The notes below the pieces were generated by a model, which saw nothing but the letters and a program-made list of their open reading frames with translations, ran no database searches and had not been told where the DNA came from. From an uncultured Clostridia bacterium (GTDB lineage: Bacteria > Bacillota > Clostridia > Oscillospirales > Oscillospiraceae), in assembly GCA_945487445.1 (NCBI GenBank), contig CALYTU010000049.1:1-10576 (forward strand): a DNA stretch of 10,576 nucleotides, given 5' to 3'. The position numbers and the translations under genes are program-made. Of this stretch, positions 1 through 8,378 are shown one piece after another (position 1 is the stretch's first letter; each line of letters opens with the position of its first letter).

Positions 1-4
1 CGGA

Positions 5-53
5 TTTCTCGGCGATGAATCGCCTCGAAATGACAGGATACTGAACAGATACC
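5..53. repeat. Left copy of a 49-bp perfect inverted repeat
   Basis: Bases 5-53 are the exact reverse complement of bases 10528-10576; the match stops at base 54 (T against C). The first part is itself an imperfect palindrome: ATTTC (4-8) pairs with GAAAT (27-31), GGCGAT (11-16) pairs with ATCGCC (19-24), and a TC/TC internal mismatch lies between the two stems. The copy lies just beyond the terminator hairpin of the transketolase operon, so it is intergenic. I infer a dispersed REP-like element. The right copy runs to the last base of the window, so the true repeat may be longer. Confidence 0.9.
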
Positions 54-77
54 TTATCCTTTCGTTTTTCAAAATGA

Positions 78-111
78 ATCCATCCGAGCCGACTTGCCGG
101 CTCGGATGGAT
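78..111 (-). terminator. Hairpin terminator after the transketolase operon
   Basis: ATCCATCCGAGCC (78-90) is the exact complement of 99-111, giving a 13-bp stem that can gain one more G-C pair inside. On the minus strand the hairpin is followed by TTCATTTTG, a weak and interrupted U-tract. It lies about 32 bases beyond the stop codon of the last gene of the minus-strand operon. The stem and position support a terminator; the poor T-run is the main reason for doubt. Confidence 0.65.
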
Positions 112-142
112 GCTTATCGTTTCAATCCTTCCGCGTCTCGGG

Positions 143-1090
143 TCAGGGCTTCATTGCCACAGCCCTGCGGCACTTGTCCGCCAGAGCCTCGGGGGTCAGT
201 CCGAAATGCTCCAGAACGGCGGCGGCGGTGCCGCTGCGGCCGAAGGTATCGTTGACGCCGTGGCGCACCACGGGAACGGGGCAGTTCTCGGCCAGATATT
301 CCGCCACAGCGCCGCCCAGGCCGCCCAGGACGGAGGCCTCCTCGGAGGTAACGACCGCCCCGGTCTCCCGGGCCGCCTTTAAGACCAGCTCAGTATCCAG
401 CGGCTTGATGGTGTGCATGTCAATGACGCGGACGGAAATCCCTTCGGCGGCCAGAAGCTCCCTGGCCTTGCGGGCCATGGCCACCATGATGCCGGTGGCG
501 ATGATGGTCACAGCGGAGCCGTCGGCAACGGTGACGCCCTTGCCCAGTTCAAACCGATAGCCCTCCAGCTCATCGGTGAAGATCTCCGTGGCGGAACGGG
601 CCAGGCGGAGGTAGGCGGGCCCCTCGTAGTTCAGCAGGGCCTCCACGGCCTGGGTCATCTCGTTGCCGTCACAGGGGCAGACCACCATCATGCCGGGGAT
701 CTGACGCATCAGAGCCAGGTCCTCGGTGCACTGATGGGTGGCGCCGTCCTCGCCCACGGAAATGCCGCCGTGGGAACCCACCACCTTGACGTTCAGGTGG
801 GGATAGGCAATGGAGTTGCGGATCTGCTCATAGGAGCGACCGGCGGCGAACATGGCGAAGGTGTTGGTGAAGGGCTTGAGCCCGCAGGTGGACATGCCGG
901 CGGCAATGCCCATCATGTTATTCTCCGCGATGCCGCAGTCGAAGAAGCGTGCAGGGCAGGCGGCTGCAAAGAGCTTCGTCTGGGTGGCCTGCGCCAGATC
1001 GGCGTCCAGGACCACGAGTTCCGGATACTTCTCAGCCAGGTCTACCAGAGCCTTGCCGTAAGCGGCGCGGGTTGCAATCTTTCCTGCCAT
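143..1090 (-). CDS. Transketolase, C-terminal subunit (split enzyme)
   Basis: This 315-residue protein is the pyrimidine-binding plus C-terminal half of a transketolase. With the N-terminal subunit encoded just upstream it should form the thiamine-diphosphate enzyme that moves two-carbon ketol units in the non-oxidative pentose phosphate pathway, in the cytoplasm. GIAENN (53-58) contains the expected catalytic Glu (E56) that activates the cofactor. GEDGATHQ (113-120) and the SEEASVLGGLG stretch near 249-259 are typical of the family. The start chosen is ATG at 1090: GGAGGAG lies seven bases upstream, encoded within the last Glu codons of the preceding gene. An upstream in-frame ATG at 1141 would add 17 unrelated residues inside that gene. 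The stop of the N subunit and this start are separated by one base, so translational coupling is likely. Related split enzymes act on other sugars, so the exact substrate is inferred. Confidence 0.95.
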   Translation of the reverse strand: MAGKIATRAAYGKALVDLAEKYPELVVLDADLAQATQTKLFAAACPARFFDCGIAENNMMGIAAGMSTCGLKPFTNTFAMFAAGRSYEQIRNSIAYPHLNVKVVGSHGGISVGEDGATHQCTEDLALMRQIPGMMVVCPCDGNEMTQAVEALLNYEGPAYLRLARSATEIFTDELEGYRFELGKGVTVADGSAVTIIATGIMVAMARKARELLAAEGISVRVIDMHTIKPLDTELVLKAARETGAVVTSEEASVLGGLGGAVAEYLAENCPVPVVRHGVNDTFGRSGTAAAVLEHFGLTPEALADKCRRAVAMKP

Positions 1091-1091
1091 T

Positions 1092-1937
1092 TTAATTCTC
1101 CTCCAGTTCTTTGATCTTTGCCTCGAGCTCAGCCTTGGCAATGGCGAACTCCTCGGCGTTGGGGGCCTTGCCGTGCCAGCCGGCCTGGTTTTCCATGAAG
1201 GAAACGCCCTTGCCCTTGACGGTGGTCATGAGAATCGCGGTGGGCTTGCCCTTGGTTTTGCGGGCCTCTGCGAGGGCGTCCAGGATCTGCGCGAAATCGT
1301 GGCCGTCAATTTTGATCACATGCCAGTTAAAGGCCTCGAACTTTTTGTCCAGGGGCTCGGTGGGCATTACGTCCTTGGTCGTGCCGTCGATCTGGAGTCC
1401 GTTCACGTCGATGAAGGCGCAGAGATTGTCCAAATTCCACTTGGCGGCGGACATAACAGCCTCCCAGATCTGACCCTCGGCAACCTCGCCGTCGCCGCAG
1501 ATGGCATAGGTGCGGTAGCTCTTGCCCTGATGCTTGGCCGACAGCGCCATGCCGACAGCGGTGGAGAGGCCCTGGCCCAGCGAGCCGGTGGACATATCCA
1601 CGCCGGGAATGTACTTCATGTCGGGGTGGCCGGAAAGATGGGCGTCAATGGAGCGCAGCTTTTGCAGGTCTTCCACCGGGAAGAAGCCGCGCATCGCCAG
1701 CACGGCGTAGAGGGCGGGCGCGCAGTGACCCTTTGAGAGAACGAAGCGGTCCCGGTCCTCCCACTTGGGGTTGGCGGGGTCTACGTTCATTTCATTGAAG
1801 TAGAGGGCGGTCAGCGCGTCGGCGCAGGAGAGGGAGCCGCCGGGGTGGCCGGAGGCGGCGCGGTGGACGGCTTCAACGGCTGAAAGCCGTACCTTGTAAG
1901 CCTTGCGGGCAAGGTCTTTTCCGTACAGTTTTTCCAT
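1092..1937 (-). CDS. Transketolase, N-terminal subunit (split enzyme)
   Basis: This 281-residue protein is the thiamine-diphosphate-binding half of transketolase. The cofactor and magnesium motif begins with GDG (148-150) and ends with N179 in DVNGLQ, as in the GDG-x(25-30)-N pattern. Conserved histidines appear in SGHPGGS (H31), SKGHCAP (H71) and SGHPD (H104), and GWHGKAP (253-259) closes the domain. The length matches stand-alone N-terminal subunits. ATG at 1937 was chosen because AAGGAAGGAT lies just upstream and the protein then starts with the family-like MEKLYGKDLARKAYKVR; an ATG at 2006 would overlap the preceding gene. The start is 49 bases after the LTA-synthase-like stop, and the partner subunit follows after one base, so it is probably part of the lepA-hemW operon. 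Split transketolases are common in Clostridia and archaea. Confidence 0.95.
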   Translation of the reverse strand: MEKLYGKDLARKAYKVRLSAVEAVHRAASGHPGGSLSCADALTALYFNEMNVDPANPKWEDRDRFVLSKGHCAPALYAVLAMRGFFPVEDLQKLRSIDAHLSGHPDMKYIPGVDMSTGSLGQGLSTAVGMALSAKHQGKSYRTYAICGDGEVAEGQIWEAVMSAAKWNLDNLCAFIDVNGLQIDGTTKDVMPTEPLDKKFEAFNWHVIKIDGHDFAQILDALAEARKTKGKPTAILMTTVKGKGVSFMENQAGWHGKAPNAEEFAIAKAELEAKIKELEEN

Positions 1938-1986
1938 AATATCCTTCCTTGTACATGGTATTTTGGTGGCGTATTCGCCAATTTGC

Positions 1987-3891
1987 CTACTTGGATTGGT
2001 TTTCATACAGGAAATTTGTCTGCCAATAGTAGCTCAGCGCCTGCATGCGGTGATATTGCTCGGTCCATTGCGCGGGAATCGAGGTGGAGAGCGCCCCCTC
2101 GATGCTCACGCGGCCCTTGGTGGAACAGACGGGGAAGGCCTGCATCATGTCGGCCATCGCCTGCAAATAGGCCGGTCCCTTGCCCCAGCCCAGGGTGTCA
2201 AACAGGACGTTCATCAGATAGCAGGGGGAAATGACCGGGCCTTCCCGGCCTGTCTCATACAGGCCGAGCCGGGCCTTGGCCGCGTCGTTAAGCCAGATCA
2301 GATACTCCGTGGAGTAGTAGTTGATAAAGCCCTCTTCTGTAGCCAGATCCACATCCATGCCGTAGCGGGCATAGGAGGCGGTGGTGTAGTTGTTGATATC
2401 CTTGCCCAGCGTGGCCTTATGGTCGCCGTAGGTCAAAAGGACAATGGGCCGATCCGAGGCGCGAAATTTCTTGACCAGCTCCAGAAGAGCCTCATCACGG
2501 TGCGCGGCAATGCCCAAATAATTGTTCATGGCAATGCCGTCGGCCGTGGCTGCATCCCGCAGCACGTAGCGCGTGGGATACTTGTTCTGGACATAGCCAT
2601 AGGGGCCGTGCCCCTCATAGGTAACAGTGAAGTTGAAGTAGGGGACATCGGGGTCCCTGGCCTCGTACATCCGCCACAATTCGTCATACAGGACCGAGTC
2701 ATCTGCTATCAGCTTCTCGCCCACCAGGGCGTCGAAGGTGTCCTCCCGAAATTCATATCGGTCAAAGCCCAGATAGCGGTTGACGTTCAGACGGTTGTAA
2801 AACCAACCGTTAAAGGGATGGGCGCCCTCAGTGGCATAACCCTGACGATCCAGATACCAGACGTAGGAGTTTGTGGGCTTGCGCCAGTCGCGCAGAAGAT
2901 AGTTTCCGGTGAGAAAGCAGCGTTCAGCGTCCTTCGTATTGCCGCCGAAGCCGTTCGTCACCAGATTCCCCACCACCGTCGCCTCGTCCGCCAGACTGTG
3001 ATACAGATCGTAGCAGGACCAGTCAATGGCCCCCGGAGTGGAGCGCAGATCGGAGAGATCCGAATAGCTCTCCCGCATGATGACGAAAACATCCACCTTC
3101 CGGTCTGCCGGAATCTCCGCGTCGGTATAGGCGGCAAGGTCCGTTTCAGCTTCCTCCTCGGAGTAGTCCGCGGGCTTTCCGTTGCTGTAAAACATGGTCC
3201 GGGTGAAGGAATAGACCACGCCGCGGGAGACATAGATCTCCGTGACGGACCAGGTGTTTACATGATCGTAATGCTTGGTCCGCTCAAACATGTCGTCCGA
3301 GCAGCCCCAAATCGTCACGCCGGCCAGAGCGGCGGCAGCCAAAAGCAGACCGACCAACCGCCCGCCGTGCCAACGCGGCCTCCAGCGGCAGAGCAGAGCC
3401 AGCAGGGCCGTGAAGCCAAGCGTCCCGCCCACGGAGATCAGCAGCTGGGGACTGATCTCCAGCTCATAGCCCTGGGTGCCGGTGATGGCAAGGGCCTCCC
3501 GCAGGCAGGTGATGTCCTGAAATTGAAGCGGATCTGTGCGGATGATGATGAGGTAGTAGTTGCCGATGGCAATCCCGAGGGCCACGAGTGCGGTCAGCAG
3601 GTAAGCCAGCCAGGCCCTGCCCAGCAGGGCGAAGAGGAACAGGCAGAGCCCCCAAATCAAAAGAAAATTGATGACCGGAATCCAAAGGTCCTCCCAATAG
3701 CCGAGGTAGATGTCGGGATTCAGGTTGCTGTAGGAAAGACGCAGGGTGAACCAGGTCAGCACGGCGCAGGCTGCAATCAGCAGCACCATGTGCCACAGCA
3801 CAAACCACGCCCGCCTCCGCTCCGGCATTTGCCGCCGGAGCACCAGCAGGGCCTGCTCCTGTTTTTGTGTCTTTTCGGCATGTTTGCCCAC
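1987..3891 (-). CDS. LTA synthase family membrane sulfatase-fold protein
   Basis: This 634-residue protein has about five membrane segments (roughly 30-50, 70-90, 93-117, 150-168 and 178-196) followed by an extracellular alkaline-phosphatase/sulfatase-fold domain, the architecture of lipoteichoic acid synthase. LtaS-type enzymes transfer glycerol-phosphate from phosphatidylglycerol to a growing polymer on the outer face of the membrane. Expected metal and catalytic positions are present: E274 in MRESY, T319 in GGNTKDAE (candidate nucleophile), H428 in EGHGPYG, and D490-H491 in YGDHKA. The start is GTG at 3891 with AGAAGGGAA just upstream; no ATG lies close by with a better site. It starts 102 bases after hemW and ends 49 bases before the transketolase genes. 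The family also contains phosphoglycerol and phosphoethanolamine transferases for other glycans, so the product polymer is not certain. Confidence 0.88.
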   Translation of the reverse strand: MGKHAEKTQKQEQALLVLRRQMPERRRAWFVLWHMVLLIAACAVLTWFTLRLSYSNLNPDIYLGYWEDLWIPVINFLLIWGLCLFLFALLGRAWLAYLLTALVALGIAIGNYYLIIIRTDPLQFQDITCLREALAITGTQGYELEISPQLLISVGGTLGFTALLALLCRWRPRWHGGRLVGLLLAAAALAGVTIWGCSDDMFERTKHYDHVNTWSVTEIYVSRGVVYSFTRTMFYSNGKPADYSEEEAETDLAAYTDAEIPADRKVDVFVIMRESYSDLSDLRSTPGAIDWSCYDLYHSLADEATVVGNLVTNGFGGNTKDAERCFLTGNYLLRDWRKPTNSYVWYLDRQGYATEGAHPFNGWFYNRLNVNRYLGFDRYEFREDTFDALVGEKLIADDSVLYDELWRMYEARDPDVPYFNFTVTYEGHGPYGYVQNKYPTRYVLRDAATADGIAMNNYLGIAAHRDEALLELVKKFRASDRPIVLLTYGDHKATLGKDINNYTTASYARYGMDVDLATEEGFINYYSTEYLIWLNDAAKARLGLYETGREGPVISPCYLMNVLFDTLGWGKGPAYLQAMADMMQAFPVCSTKGRVSIEGALSTSIPAQWTEQYHRMQALSYYWQTNFLYENQSK

Positions 3892-3913
3892 GTAGTTCCC
3901 TTCTTTTTTGGAT

Positions 3914-3937
3914 ATTTTACCGTGAATGAAGTCATTC
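3914..3937 (-). promoter_or_regulatory. Possible internal promoter with a palindrome before the LTA-synthase-like gene
   Basis: The gap between hemW and the LTA-synthase-like gene contains a 14-base near-palindrome, GAATGA-AG-TCATTC (3924-3937). On the minus strand it is followed four bases later by TAAAAT (complement of 3914-3919), a fair -10 sequence. I see no good -35 element at the proper distance. The arrangement could be an activator-dependent or regulated internal promoter, or chance in a locally AT-rich gap. Confidence is low. Confidence 0.25.
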
Positions 3938-3993
3938 TTTTTGAGCGCGATGTCCGGTCGGCGGATCGGTCGCCGTTCTTCCTGTAACGCCCG

Positions 3994-5175
3994 TCACCGC
4001 TTCTTTGCCAGCGGCTCGCTCTGCTCCTGGGCCTCCTGGAGCCGACCGATGATCTGGTTGGAGACCAAAAAGCCCTTGGGGGTGAGAACCCAGCGCCCGT
4101 CGGTCTGCACGAACAGGCCCTTCTCTGCCAGCGGCGTGATGGCCGAAAGCAACGGCTCGAAGGGCATGAGGTAGTTTTTCTCATACTCCTCGGGGGAGAT
4201 GCCCTGTGTGGTGCGCAGCCGCAGCATGACATATTCGCCTGCCCGCTCCCGCGCCGGGATCGTCTCGCACTCGGAGAGGATGGTCACATCCTGCTTGAGG
4301 ACGCCGCGGATATAATTCTCAATATCGGCATTGTTGGTGTAACGCTTGCCCGCGAAGTCCGAGGCCGCGGCGGGTCCGAAGCCGATGTATTCCTCGCCCA
4401 GCCAGTATTTCAGGTTGTGGCGGGACTCGAAGCCCGGCCGGGAAAAGTTGGAAATCTCATACTGCCGGTAGCCCGCCTCCCCGAGGATCTCCACGGTCTT
4501 CAAATACATATCCGCCTGGGTCTCGTCGGAGGGCAGATTGGCCGCCTCCCGGTACTCCCAGAGCGGCGTTCCCGCCTCCACCTTCAGTCCGTAGCAGGAC
4601 AGGTGATCGGGCCGCAGATGCAGCACGTGGCGCAGCGTTTGTTCCCACTGAGGAGCGGTCTGGTTCGGCAGTCCGTACATCAGATCCAGGGAAATGTTGT
4701 CAAAGCCGCAGGCCCGGGCCGTTTGCACGGCCACACGGGCCTGCTCATAATTGTGGGGGCGGCCCAGCTTTTGCAGCACGTCGTCGCGGTCGGACTGCAC
4801 GCCAAGGGACATCCGATTGAAGCCCTCTGCGCGGAGCTTTCGCAGCAGGCTCTCGGAGACAGAGTCGGGATTGGCCTCGAAGGTAATCTCCGCGTCCTTG
4901 TCCACGCGAAAACGGTGCTGGAGCTCAGCAAAGATTCGGCGCAGGTTGTCCGCGCCGAAAAACGATGGGGTCCCGCCGCCGAAATAGACCGTGTCCACCA
5001 CGTAGTCCGTTGCCCGTGCGCCGGTCTCCTTGAAATGCACCGCGAGCGCTTGCAGATAGTTGTCCACCAGCCGCCGGTCCCGGCTCCCGCCAATGGAGTA
5101 GAAGTCGCAGTACTGACACTTGCTCCGGCAAAAGGGAATGTGGATATAAATGCCTAACGGTTTCAGTTCGTTCAT
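3994..5175 (-). CDS. hemW: Radical SAM heme chaperone HemW
   Basis: This 393-residue cytoplasmic radical SAM protein was formerly annotated as an oxygen-independent coproporphyrinogen oxidase-like protein and is now seen as a heme chaperone. The iron-sulfur cluster motif is C16-x3-C20-x2-C23 in PFCRSKCQYCDF. YFGGGTPS (64-71) is the usual SAM-binding GGGTP motif. LSCYGLKVEAGTPL and the later NLKYWLGEEYIGFGPAA stretch match HemW and its HemN_C region. The start is ATG at 5175, preceded by AGGGGGAACACG, a good ribosome binding site. The frame is open further upstream to 5397, but that part runs into lepA and through hairpins and is not family-like. Length agrees with B. subtilis HemW. It follows lepA by 86 bases; the lepA-hemW order is widely conserved in Firmicutes. 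Confidence 0.95.
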   Translation of the reverse strand: MNELKPLGIYIHIPFCRSKCQYCDFYSIGGSRDRRLVDNYLQALAVHFKETGARATDYVVDTVYFGGGTPSFFGADNLRRIFAELQHRFRVDKDAEITFEANPDSVSESLLRKLRAEGFNRMSLGVQSDRDDVLQKLGRPHNYEQARVAVQTARACGFDNISLDLMYGLPNQTAPQWEQTLRHVLHLRPDHLSCYGLKVEAGTPLWEYREAANLPSDETQADMYLKTVEILGEAGYRQYEISNFSRPGFESRHNLKYWLGEEYIGFGPAAASDFAGKRYTNNADIENYIRGVLKQDVTILSECETIPARERAGEYVMLRLRTTQGISPEEYEKNYLMPFEPLLSAITPLAEKGLFVQTDGRWVLTPKGFLVSNQIIGRLQEAQEQSEPLAKKR

Positions 5176-5193
5176 CGTGTTCCCCCTGTGCAG

Positions 5194-5257
5194 TATGCCT
5201 GACGGCATAAGCAGTATCACTTCGTGACGGGAAGTATCTGCGTCAACAGATACTTCC
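5194..5257. repeat. Three tandem hairpins between lepA and hemW
   Basis: Nearly all of the 86-base lepA-hemW gap folds. TATGCC (5194-5199) pairs with GGCATA (5204-5209) around TGAC. TCAC (5217-5220) pairs with GTGA (5224-5227) around TTC. GGAAGTATCTG (5230-5240) pairs with 5247-5257 in an 11-bp perfect stem with a six-base loop. None is followed by a T-run on either strand, so they do not look like intrinsic terminators. They may be an mRNA processing or stability element, or the remains of a small dispersed repeat. The GTATCTGTT string in the long hairpin also occurs in the 49-bp repeat at the window edges, a weak hint of relation. Confidence 0.6.
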
Positions 5258-5261
5258 TGTC

Positions 5262-7067
<1,806 letters not shown>

Positions 7068-7112
7068 AGTCATACCTCAAACGGGCATAGGAACCCTTTT
7101 ATACTTTCGGAT

Positions 7113-7141
7113 ATTATAGCAGAGAAAGAACGATTTGTAAA
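7113..7141 (-). promoter_or_regulatory. Sigma-A promoter for lepA
   Basis: On the minus strand TTTACA (complement of 7136-7141) is followed after exactly 17 bases by TATAAT (complement of 7113-7118), close to the vegetative consensus. The predicted transcription start near 7106 gives a leader of about 40 bases before the lepA ATG at 7067. This is the clearest promoter of the window and probably drives lepA, hemW and the genes after them. Confidence 0.85.
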
Positions 7142-7161
7142 GGGATCGTTCACCGGCCCGG

Positions 7162-7184
7162 GAAACAAATTGTCGGTTTGTTTC
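7162..7184. promoter_or_regulatory. Inverted repeat between divergent promoters
   Basis: GAAACAAA (7162-7169) pairs perfectly with TTTGTTTC (7177-7184) around a seven-base centre. It lies between the -35 box of the lepA promoter (7136-7141) and the -35 box of the plus-strand promoter (7213-7218). This position fits an operator for a dimeric regulator acting on one or both promoters. A hairpin with another role, or chance, is also possible. No bound protein can be named. Confidence 0.4.
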
Positions 7185-7212
7185 GGATCTCTCTTTTCTT
7201 TTCATCTCGCAC

Positions 7213-7249
7213 TTGACAACCACTGTTTATTCTGTATAACACTTATAAT
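7213..7249 (+). promoter_or_regulatory. Plus-strand sigma-A promoter before the short lipoprotein ORF
   Basis: A perfect TTGACA (7213-7218) is followed after 16 bases by TATAAC (7235-7240). A consensus TATAAT lies slightly further on (7244-7249) but at 25 bases, too far to pair with the same -35. The first pair should give a start near 7247 and a leader of about 43 bases before the ATG at 7290. It is divergent to the lepA promoter. Confidence 0.7.
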
Positions 7250-7289
7250 GGGGAGACTCAAATCGAATGAATGGAAAGGAAACTGAAAA

Positions 7290-7460
7290 ATGAAAAAGCT
7301 CACCAAGCTGTTCGCGCTTGTCCTGGCTCTGGCCCTGGTCCTTTCTCTGACCGCCTGCGCCAGCAAGGGCATTGCCGGGTCGTGGAGCTACACGCTCGAC
7401 ATGAAGAAGGCTACCCAAACATGGCACCTTGCAGGCTCAGTTCCGTACCTGCGTGAATAA
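7290..7460 (+). CDS. Short lipoprotein ORF, probably truncated
   Basis: This 56-residue ORF begins with a textbook lipoprotein signal peptide: MKK-K charged start, a Leu/Ala/Val-rich core (8-19) and the lipobox LTAC with C23 as the lipidation site. The remaining 33 residues start with ASKGIAGSWSYTLDMKK, which resembles the mature start of small secreted clostridial lipoproteins (GTW/SW followed by a beta strand), and then end abruptly in VPYLRE. AAGGA lies about nine bases before the ATG, and a good promoter lies upstream. It is the only plus-strand gene. I think a longer lipoprotein gene lost its 3' part by deletion. A genuine small lipoprotein is possible. No function can be assigned. Confidence 0.55.
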   Translation: MKKLTKLFALVLALALVLSLTACASKGIAGSWSYTLDMKKATQTWHLAGSVPYLRE

Positions 7461-7485
7461 TTCAGGTGGAGGTCTTCGTGCGCGG

Positions 7486-7540
7486 AAAAAAGAGGCGTTG
7501 TCCTCCTTCAGCTTGTAATCGCTGTTTTGAGACAACGCCT
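7486..7540 (-). terminator. Intrinsic terminator after the spoIIQ-like gene
   Basis: On the minus strand AGGCGTTGTC (complement of 7531-7540) pairs perfectly with GACAACGCCT (complement of 7493-7502), followed by CTTTTTT (T-run opposite 7486-7491). The 28-base interval contains a further CAGC/GCTG pairing that shortens the loop. It lies about 80 bases beyond the spoIIQ-like stop. On the plus strand the same stem follows the short lipoprotein ORF but lacks a T-run, so it is mainly a minus-strand terminator. Confidence 0.7.
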
Positions 7541-7570
7541 TCCGGCAGTTCCGGCTGCTCTATGAATGCG

Positions 7571-7596
7571 CGGGAGCATGCGCGCAGCAGCTCCCG
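7571..7596. other. GC hairpin between the spoIIQ-like stop and its terminator
   Basis: CGGGAGC (7571-7577) pairs with GCTCCCG (7590-7596), and the 12-base interval holds the self-complementary TGCGCGCA. There is no adjacent T-run on the minus strand. It may protect the transcript's 3' end or be incidental. Confidence 0.35.
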
Positions 7597-7617
7597 ATTC
7601 GCAGTGGAACGGATTTT

Positions 7618-8358
7618 TTAATTCCCAAGGTAGGCCTGGGGGTCCTGGGGAACATTGTTCTTATATACGGCAAAGTGCAGATGGGGTTCGCTGCCCACCT
7701 CGGCCAGGGCGGTCTTGCCCACGGTTCCCAATGTCTGCCCGGCACTGACCCGGTCTCCGGCGGAGACGGCCACTTCCTCGGCCAGGTTGGAATAGTGGGT
7801 CACATAGCCTCCCGCGTGCTCCACGGTGACGGTCTGACCGAATAAATCGTCGGCAAAGACGGAAAGCACCGTCCCCTCGGCAACGGCCCTGACCTCGCTG
7901 CCCTCGGGCGCGGCAATGTCCATGCCGTCGTGGGTTCGCCAGTCGCGCGTGGTGGCATTATAGGCCAGCTTGTCCATGCTGTAGCTCTGCACCACGGTTC
8001 CCTCTAACGGGCGGCAGAGGACCGCGCCCGGCTGAACGGATGGCCCGGTCTCACCGGTGGGTTCGCCGCTGTTCTCCTGGGTGGTCTCCGGCTCCGGCGC
8101 TGTGGGCGCGACGGGATGATTGGGTTTCACAGACTGGACCGGGGCTTCCGCAACCGGCCTGTTCGCGCTCTGCGCGTGAGGCATGGTGGGCAGGACAGCC
8201 GCCTGGACCGCGTCGGAAGGAGCCAGGTCGTCGTCGGGTGTGTGAAGGCTTCGTACAAAGAGCCAACCGGACACGGCCACCGCCGTCAGGCATACGGCAA
8301 AGGCAAGATAGTAGCCCTTATCCCGAAGCAGAGTTTTCATCTTTTGTTTCCATTTCAT
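7618..8358 (-). CDS. spoIIQ: SpoIIQ-like M23 metallopeptidase, single-pass membrane protein
   Basis: This 246-residue protein has a short basic N-terminus, one membrane segment (about 17-36), a Pro/Thr/Glu-rich linker (about 40-110) and a C-terminal LytM/M23 domain (about 115-240). This is the layout of SpoIIQ, the forespore protein that crosses the intermembrane space and pairs with SpoIIIAH during engulfment. The zinc ligands H143 and D147 (HDGMD) and H228 (HLHF) are present, as are the further histidines H188 (THYSNL) and H226, so the site looks complete. B. subtilis SpoIIQ has a degenerate site, whereas the C. difficile protein keeps zinc ligands. ATG at 8358 follows GGAGGTG with seven bases between. 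The gene stands alone with its own promoter and terminator. A sigma-F-like promoter supports the call; a general M23 envelope hydrolase is the alternative. Confidence 0.8.
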   Translation of the reverse strand: MKWKQKMKTLLRDKGYYLAFAVCLTAVAVSGWLFVRSLHTPDDDLAPSDAVQAAVLPTMPHAQSANRPVAEAPVQSVKPNHPVAPTAPEPETTQENSGEPTGETGPSVQPGAVLCRPLEGTVVQSYSMDKLAYNATTRDWRTHDGMDIAAPEGSEVRAVAEGTVLSVFADDLFGQTVTVEHAGGYVTHYSNLAEEVAVSAGDRVSAGQTLGTVGKTALAEVGSEPHLHFAVYKNNVPQDPQAYLGN

Positions 8359-8378
8359 GGTAATACACCTCCGTTCGG

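Noticed and set aside
413..1114. Open plus-strand frame of 233 codons opposite the transketolase C subunit
   Set aside because: It is antisense to a certain gene, and rich in Gly/His as expected from GC-rich reverse frames.
1903..3987. Open plus-strand frame of 694 codons opposite the LTA-synthase-like gene
   Set aside because: It is exactly antisense to a gene with clear catalytic motifs; its His/Gly/Val/Gln-rich composition is that of a GC-rich reverse shadow, and no domain is recognisable.
5230..5257. Hairpin as a lepA terminator
   Set aside because: The stem is strong but no T-run follows on the minus strand, and hemW follows closely, so full termination is unlikely.
7271..7456. 61-codon plus-strand frame overlapping the short lipoprotein ORF
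   Set aside because: The other frame starting at 7290 has a clear signal peptide, lipobox and better-spaced ribosome site.
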